Source: Artemia franciscana
Taxonomy: Eukaryota; Arthropoda; Branchiopoda; Anostraca; Artemiidae
DNA length: 64,000 nt
Reading direction: 5' to 3'
Assembly (NCBI RefSeq): GCF_032884065.1
Contig: NW_027062617.1
Coordinates: 1,736,001-1,800,000, forward strand
A program made the position numbers and the translations under genes. Numbering within the stretch: the first letter of the stretch is position 1; the number at the start of each line of letters is the position of its first letter. Under the pieces are notes generated by a model. That model was given only the letters and a program-made list of their open reading frames with translations, had not been told where the DNA came from and searched no databases. Shown in pieces: positions 59,401-64,000 of this stretch.

Positions 59401-60156
59401 TTTCTTTGAAATTTTGAAATGAAATGAGTAGATGTTAAATTTTCAGTATTGCTAGTAATCTTCCAATGTTAAATAGCGTCACTGGATCCAACTAATAAGT
59501 TTCCCAATCTCTTTGAAATTATATGGAATGTCAGTAGACGACTTCAAGCAAATTCTACTACAATGGACAGAAGCAATGACTTCTATGTACTGGATTGCTC
59601 GTAATTTTAACCTGTGGATTTATTGATTGATATTTCTTTATATCCTGTATAATCACATGCCCGTGCTAGCTTTAAGTAGTTGAAGATAGTAGCTTCGATG
59701 GCTTTTTGTTGGCTCTATTTAAATATTTTTCCTTTTTTATTTTGTGTGTTAAGTAAAATGTTGAGTCTAGTTAGCGTGTCTTATATATACGTAAGCTGTT
59801 TTATGTTCATTGTTTATTGTACGATAATTTTCAGACAAAACCTCAACCGAATCCTATTGTTGAAACCGAAATGGCTCCTCCTATTGTTAATGGACATGCT
59901 ACCATTGTTTCCCCTGTTGAAATCCCGACTGTCCCTGAACCGGCTCAACCCATATATCAAAGACAGCCTACACCCGACGTCATTCCCCAAAAAGTGGTTA
60001 CACCAATAGTTTCACCTCAAGCTGCACCGGTGCAGCAGTTGCCACCAGAAGAGCCCAAGTTTACATCAATCGAATCAGAGACTGGTCCAGAGGCCATTGG
60101 TAGCTGGGCTGCAGATTCTGCTACCCAACAGTCTGAGACAGAGATACAACCGGAAG
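47762..60156 (+). CDS. rin: Ras-GAP SH3-binding protein G3BP / Rasputin, 5' part, five coding exons
   Basis: G3BP/Rasputin is a cytoplasmic RNA-binding scaffold that nucleates stress granules and binds deubiquitinases and Caprin. Exons 47762-47859, 50743-50926, 54402-54518, 58705-58809 and 59835-60156 join in phase. [20 protein letters not shown] through NDIFRYQDEVF is the NTF2-like domain (residues 1 to about 137). Fly Rasputin shares the start, the GELSN.G.PMRRF block and the YYV.NDIFRYQD block. Then come an acidic stretch ([18 protein letters not shown]) and a Pro/Glu-rich disordered exon. The last exon ends one base into a codon at GAAG|GTACGT. The C-terminal RRM and RGG regions are not in the window, so the gene runs off the right edge. 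Confidence 0.95.
47860..48670. other. G3BP intron, nothing recognised
   Basis: AT-rich, with no repeat match and no coding trace. Confidence 0.4.
48671..48787 (+). mobile_element. tRNA-Ser SINE, copy 2 (5'-truncated)
   Basis: AGGATGGTTGGCC, CTTCCTGGGTGAAGGG, ACCGCCGGTAGGGACTGTAA and CTGTACTCTTTACTTTTAC match the 3' half of copy 1. The tRNA head is absent. Confidence 0.8.
48895..49820 (+). pseudogene. hAT-like transposase C-terminal remnant, split by a foldback
   Basis: 48902-49183 encodes [39 protein letters not shown] and [17 protein letters not shown], ending at NMTSS. 49640-49810 encodes [20 protein letters not shown] then [12 protein letters not shown]. Both resemble, from memory, parts of metazoan transposase-like proteins that carry a GNADVERGFS block between them; that block is not here. 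The frame has no ATG at its start (GTG). Higher GC than the intron around it. Family assignment is tentative. Confidence 0.45.
49289..49560. mobile_element. Foldback/hairpin element in a G3BP intron
   Basis: AGCCAGTAGCAAAA at the left and its inverse GCTACTGGCT at the right start arms of about 130 bases that pair almost throughout. The centre pairs perfectly over TGCAAGAGGAGCAA and its inverse around GACACTGGTGTC. The whole 272 bp is nearly one palindrome. It lies between the two halves of the hAT-like remnant. Confidence 0.8.
50330..50407. repeat. (TA)n microsatellite
   Basis: TA run directly left of an R2 copy. A shorter TA run (50539-50575) borders its right side. Confidence 0.95.
50408..50545 (-). 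repeat. R2 interspersed repeat, copy 3, with terminal palindrome
   Basis: It is the inverse of 18768-18905. It starts on the + strand with TTGAATGAGG-TTAAGG-CCTCATTCAA, a 10-bp perfect stem. It sits between two TA runs in the first G3BP intron. Confidence 0.7.
50743..50926 (+). CDS. rin: G3BP coding exon 2 (NTF2-like core)
   Basis: The acceptor is TTTTTAG and the donor CAG|GTAGAA. The exon reads [14 protein letters not shown] through [12 protein letters not shown] and [13 protein letters not shown]. The RFY near the start corresponds to the region of the FGDF-peptide pocket in human G3BP1 (RFYG). An upstream in-frame extension belongs to the intron. Confidence 0.95.
50927..54401. other. G3BP intron with diverged direct repeats
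   Basis: In 52730-53660, GACCTTGTCC, GACCTTGGCC and AGTTTCGCAAGA..TGATATCA words recur in the same order (53138-53197 against 53607-53660), showing an old duplication of about 467 bp. The remainder has no recognised element or coding trace. Confidence 0.5.
54402..54518 (+). CDS. rin: G3BP coding exon 3 (end of NTF2-like domain)
   Basis: The acceptor is TTCTTCTAG and the donor CAG|GTAAAA, phase 0 at both ends. It encodes [19 protein letters not shown], then [20 protein letters not shown], nearly the fly sequence. The minus-strand open frame overlapping it is a shadow. Confidence 0.95.
54519..56339. other. G3BP intron, nothing recognised
   Basis: Short G-runs (55835) and T-tracts only. 54640-55020 is somewhat richer in GC but has no long frame or match. 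Confidence 0.4.
56340..56422. repeat. (TA)n microsatellite
   Basis: Uninterrupted TA run of about 80 bases in the G3BP intron. Confidence 0.95.
56964..58639 (-). mobile_element. LINE-A copy A7, 5'-truncated, with perfect target-site duplication
   Basis: AATTAGCCTCTTT is repeated exactly at 56951-56963 and 58640-58652, defining a 1676-bp insertion. On the minus strand it runs from the RT N-terminal block (58130-58534: [35 protein letters not shown]) through a broken central part to the intact 157-codon C-terminus (57040-57513: [27 protein letters not shown]). The tail is TTAGTAGTAGCAGTAGTAGT. The central YADD region is out of frame. It inserted just before G3BP exon 4. Confidence 0.92.
58705..58809 (+). 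CDS. rin: G3BP coding exon 4 (acidic linker)
   Basis: It follows a T-tract and ATAG and ends at CAG|GTAAAA. It encodes [20 protein letters not shown] and [19 protein letters not shown] closes the NTF2-like fold, and the rest is the start of the acidic intrinsically disordered region that restrains phase separation in human G3BP1. The acceptor lies only 52 bases from the edge of a LINE-A insertion. Confidence 0.93.
58810..59834. other. G3BP intron, nothing recognised
   Basis: AT-rich intron with no repeat match. The 109-codon frame overlapping its end is a shadow of exon 5. Confidence 0.45.
59835..60156 (+). CDS. rin: G3BP coding exon 5 (Pro/Glu-rich disordered region)
   Basis: The acceptor is TTTTCAG and the donor GAAG|GTACGT. 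The exon has 107 codons rich in Pro, Val, Glu and Gln: [39 protein letters not shown], then [16 protein letters not shown]. Low complexity and lack of cysteine fit the disordered region between NTF2L and RRM. IGSWA probably matches the conserved short FSWASV-type motif of family members (human RTFSWASVT). The next exon is beyond the window. Confidence 0.9.
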
Positions 60157-61639
60157 GTACGTCTTTTTCATGATTCTGATATGATACATGACATCAAAGG
60201 GTACATCCCACGTAGAGTGGTGATAAACAGAGGTTAAAGAGAAGAGGCTTCGTTACTTTCTGTGTTTAATCATCATTAAATACGGTCTGGACGTATAACG
60301 ATCTATTTAGGATTGTGATTTGAAAATCTGAAACATTTTTATAAATACTAATTATATTATATTTATAATTGTATATATTATATATAATATATAATTATTT
60401 ATATTTATTTATATAATTTATGTATATATTTATATAATTTATATATTATATATAATTATAATTGTAATACTAATTATATGAAACTAATACTAATTATAAT
60501 ATACTAATCTGACAATAGTCCAAGGCAAGAACTTCGCTATAAAAAAGAGAAGTAGACTTCATTAATTATGGAATTTCATTAATTTCTATACGGCTAAGAC
60601 TTATGATGTTCTGCCCATTTTTAATTCTTCTCCGCGTCTAAAATCAGAAATCATTCTATAAACGCGGAACGTATATATTCTAGTGGGTGAGACGTTATTT
60701 CTTAAAGTTCGGTGACATGGAAAGCACCCAAAGATGTATAACTTAAGCGCGTAAAATTCTGCCATTTTAATTTAGAACAAAGATGGTGTTTGAAACATAT
60801 AGTACAGTTATAGAAAGCCTATGTCATACGCTCTGGCTAATCAAGACCATCCGTGGTGGATTTTTGCTCTCTTTTATATGTTAATATTTTAAAATGTGCT
60901 GTAATGCCCTTCCTGTCGGTCAAGCAATTGAAGATGCGTAATAAACGCCGTATTTGGGTTTAACGCCTCCTTGTAGATTAATTACCATTAGTTGTGCCTT
61001 TCCTTCGCCATTTACGTTAATTATACAAATATATATCTATATATAATAGTACTAATTTATTTTTGCTCTCTGTATAGAACAATAATGTATTAAGAGGAGT
61101 GATGAAAAGTAAAATAAAGCAGAAGGGGTGCAAAGCTACGCACGATTGCTTTCCACAAAATTAGATATACGTATACATACATAAATTGTTTACTGATGGT
61201 AACGGGAGTAAGCTAAATTTCCTTTAAATAATATTAGGTTCTCCGCATATTTGCCTTTTTTTACTTTTTTCGAATTTCCTTGAGCTTAGACCACACGTTA
61301 AAAATGCACACGATGCCTGTTCAGACAATAAATTACTTTTGATGTAACCAAGGAAAAGGAAACCCAGCAAATTACAATAAATATTTCACCCACCTTTTTA
61401 TTATACACGTGTCCCATTTTATTCCTTAAATGGTTAATAGCCTCATGACTAACCACACGGAGCGATGGACGACCTGTCTGCACTTGAGGTTTGTCGACGA
61501 AATACTAAAAGCTCAATTATGACATTTCTTGACGATGTCACACAGGAGGCGTTTTTTGTCAAAGATGAAAGTTGACGCTAATAAATCATCAATTATGACC
61601 GTTAATTTTTTAAAACCACCCCCTTCTTTCACAGACCCC
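60157..61639. other. G3BP intron, AT-rich, nothing recognised
   Basis: It contains an AT-only stretch (60340-60480) with short palindromes (TATATAATATATAATTA). No coding or element trace. Confidence 0.4.
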
Positions 61640-62330
61640 ATTCCTCCCAAAATCTGTCACATGCACTAAACTACTTGGGGTGACAATTACTGCTGATTTG
61701 AAGCGGGATGCCCATGTTGAAATTTCCTAAAACAAGCTTCCCCTTCGGTTTCCCTTCTAAAACTTCTGTTAAAATTTTCTTGACCCCCTGTGTGGCATTT
61801 TGGTCTTTCTTCAGAGCGTATTTATAAGATTGAAAATGTCCAAAAACGAGAATCACAAATAGTGAAGAAAAGGTTCCATAACATTATCTACTTGGTAAGT
61901 TCAAGCTCATCAGGTTAGCCGAGAGAAGGAACGTTTTATGCCTTCATTTGGGTACCAAGAGCCTTCTGTTTTTCGATTAGGTTCCATCATCCCTGAACCC
62001 TACCTTCCCACCCGCAAAAGACCGTCCCGTATAAAATCCCAAAAAGTCCCCAAACTGACACCTATCCCCAATAAACATGAAAGATATCGAAGAATTTTGT
62101 TGAGTTATATAACAGCCAGGAAAATTAGTCGTCAATTTTATTGTTATCTACTTATTTCTTCTTTTTGACTTTTTAATTGAGTTTTGACTCATCATATTTT
62201 TTATGTATTTTCATAAATTCTATTGTTATCATTTTATTTTTGACTTTTTAACTAGGTGTTGACTCTTTTTTATATGTATTTTGTACAATGAATTATATTT
62301 GACGTGAATGTCAAGTTCTTTCGATGATAT
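61640..62330 (+). mobile_element. LINE-F, 3' end of a Jockey/L2-like LINE
   Basis: Broken frames read TKLLGVTITADLKRDAHVE, then KFKLIRLAERRNVLCLHLGT-like text and LPTRKRPSRIKSQKVPK, the usual thumb and C-terminal tail, followed by a T-rich 3' UTR with a repeated TTTGACTTTTTAA motif. Deletions have removed the middle of the thumb. Confidence 0.6.
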
Positions 62331-62343
62331 ATGTGAAACAGGC

Positions 62344-64000
62344 ATGTGAAACAGGCCCTTCCTAGTAATTTGAATTATAATGATAGTCCAGTTTTAACTT
62401 ATAAATTTTCAAAAACTATTGGGCAAATTATTTTTAATTATAATTTAATACTAAAAAGACTAGATAGTGATATAAATTGGAAACCGGTTTGTAATTGTAA
62501 GCAACTTGGCCCATTTGTAAATCCTACTTACAAACATGTTATAACAGGGGACTTGTCAATAATAAAGCAAGATGATCTTCAAATTATAATGAATAAAGGG
62601 GCTAATTTCCGTCTTTCTCATCATCTGAAACCATCGAGTGTTCTTGATGGCTTGGAAAATTATTTTGATTTATTTATTGATAAGTGGTGTAAGAAAGAGA
62701 ATAAAAATAAAGAGAGTTTTCAAAGTTGGAAGAATTCAATTATTAGTAGAATAAGAAATAAAATATATTCTAACTTAAAAAATAGTAACACTAAATCATT
62801 ATTTTATAATGCGAAGATTAAACAAGCAATTGCTAATCTAAAGAATGAATTAGAAATTGTGCCAGTGGATAAAGCTAATAATAATTTTGCCACAAACCGT
62901 CAGAAGCTGTATTGTGATATCTTAAAAAGGGAGTTATGCACAACTAATGTTTACGAAAAGGTAAATATAGAGGATGAGAATTTAATTGAAAAGACTGAAG
63001 AAATACTTTTTTAAAAATTTTAATATTAAAATAAATGACAATGATAAAAAGTTCTCTTTCCTATATTGGACTGTAAAATTTCATAAGAATCCCCATAAGC
63101 CACGGTTTATTTTTGGAGCAGCTAGATGTCCAGCCCACATTGCTGCTACTGAACTCTCTTTAATTTTAAAGGAAATTGTAAATAAACTTAAAACGTATTG
63201 TTCTGGTATTAAAAATTTTTCGAATTTTAATCCATATTGGAGTGTTAATAATTCACTGCAGGTGATAGATTCTTTAACAATGGTTTCAGCTAAAAGAATT
63301 GAGTCTTTCAATTTTGCGACAATGTATACTAATTTATCACTTAATGTAGTTTGATAATTTAAAAACTTTAATCAAGAAATCTTTCCTCTTATCTAGTAAA
63401 AGGTTCTTAAAAATAGACATTTATAATAAAAAAGCTATATGGACAAATTGCTTTAATACTACAGTTAACTTGAGATGTTACAGCTTGGATATGATTTTTG
63501 AGTTATTAGAATTTGTTTTATACAATACTTATATAAGATTTGGGGGTGATTTGTACAAACAAATTGTGGGAATTCCCCTGGGGGGAATGCCAGCCCATTT
63601 ATAGCTGACTTGTTTTTAAGTCAACTAGAATATAAATATATGATGGATAAGAATAATCCAATTAATTTAAAACATGCTTTGTCAAATAATAAAAGATATT
63701 TAGATGATATTTTGGTCTTAAATTGTAAGGATTTCATTGATATTTCTAAAAATATATATCCATCAGAGCTTATTCTTGAGCCTAGTCATGGCGCTGGTCA
63801 TGAAGATCATTTCTTAGATTTAAATATTAATATTTGTGATAATAATAAATTAAGTTTTGAAATGTATAATAAAACGGATGATTTTGATTTTGAAGTGATT
63901 AGATTCCCATTCCCTGAAAGTAATATACACTCAAATATCACATATTCAGCGTTTTTCTCACAGTTACTTCGTTATGCAAGGATTTGTAGTAATTATATTG
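62344..64000 (+). mobile_element. Penelope-like retroelement, 5' part, broken
   Basis: The N-terminal part (62346-63014) has PVCNCKQLGPFVNPTYKHVI and VPVDKANNNF. The next piece (62986-63354) has FLYWTVKFHKNPHKPRFI and FATMYTNLSL. Further on come GGDLYKQIVGIP, RYLDDILVLN at about 63700, LSFEMYNKTDDFDFEVIRFP and SQLLRYARICSNY at the window edge. This order matches a widespread aquatic-invertebrate Penelope-like reverse transcriptase group. It looks broken at a few places. Any GIY-YIG endonuclease and the right end are outside. ATGTGAAACAGGC is tandemly doubled at 62331-62356, at or near the left border. Confidence 0.75.

Noticed and set aside
59680-60009. 109-codon frame with hydrophobic start
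   Set aside because: It overlaps G3BP exon 5 in another frame, while exon 5 has good splice sites and family-like composition.

Overview
This is eukaryotic, AT-rich, intron-dominated nuclear DNA. Two host genes can be read as short exons with GT..AG borders, both on the + strand, and almost everything else is transposon debris and simple repeats. The proteins look arthropod: the G3BP part resembles Drosophila Rasputin, and the repeat-swollen introns would suit a crustacean. A brine-shrimp-like branchiopod is only a guess; nothing here proves the species.

Gene 1 (4265-24319) is the C-terminal part of a class-III PLP enzyme of the ETNPPL/PHYKPL (AGXT2-like) family. Six exons join cleanly in phase and end in an acidic-basic tail, a stop and an AATAAA signal. 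The first half of the gene lies left of the window. Gene 2 (47762-60156, continuing off the right edge) is G3BP/Rasputin: four exons carry the NTF2-like domain and the start of the acidic region, and a fifth carries a proline-rich disordered segment. The RRM and RGG parts are outside the window. The two genes share orientation but no evident function.

The introns and the 24.4-47.7 kb intergenic region hold several element classes. LINE-A is an RTE-like family with seven copies, a (TAG)n 3' tail, and two copies with clean target-site duplications. LINE-B is RTE-like, nearly full length, poly-A tailed, and inserted inside LINE-D. LINE-C, D, E, E2 and F are CR1/Jockey/L2-like remnants. A tRNA-Ser-derived SINE has three copies. 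Two Helitrons lie end to end (about 35975-39840) with typical 3' hairpins and CTAG ends. There are also a TTAA-flanked MITE, two foldback elements, a hAT-like remnant, a Penelope-like element at the right edge, and two unnamed repeat families (R1, R2).

I found no complete undescribed system. The most interesting signals are a stem-loop with a hammerhead-like core kept at three loci with stem covariation, a terminal hairpin in repeat R1, doubled Helitron 3' ends, a tandem duplication whose deletion scar holds shuffled filler, and a 222-bp retroposon with an 11-bp target duplication and a (TAG)n-like tail.
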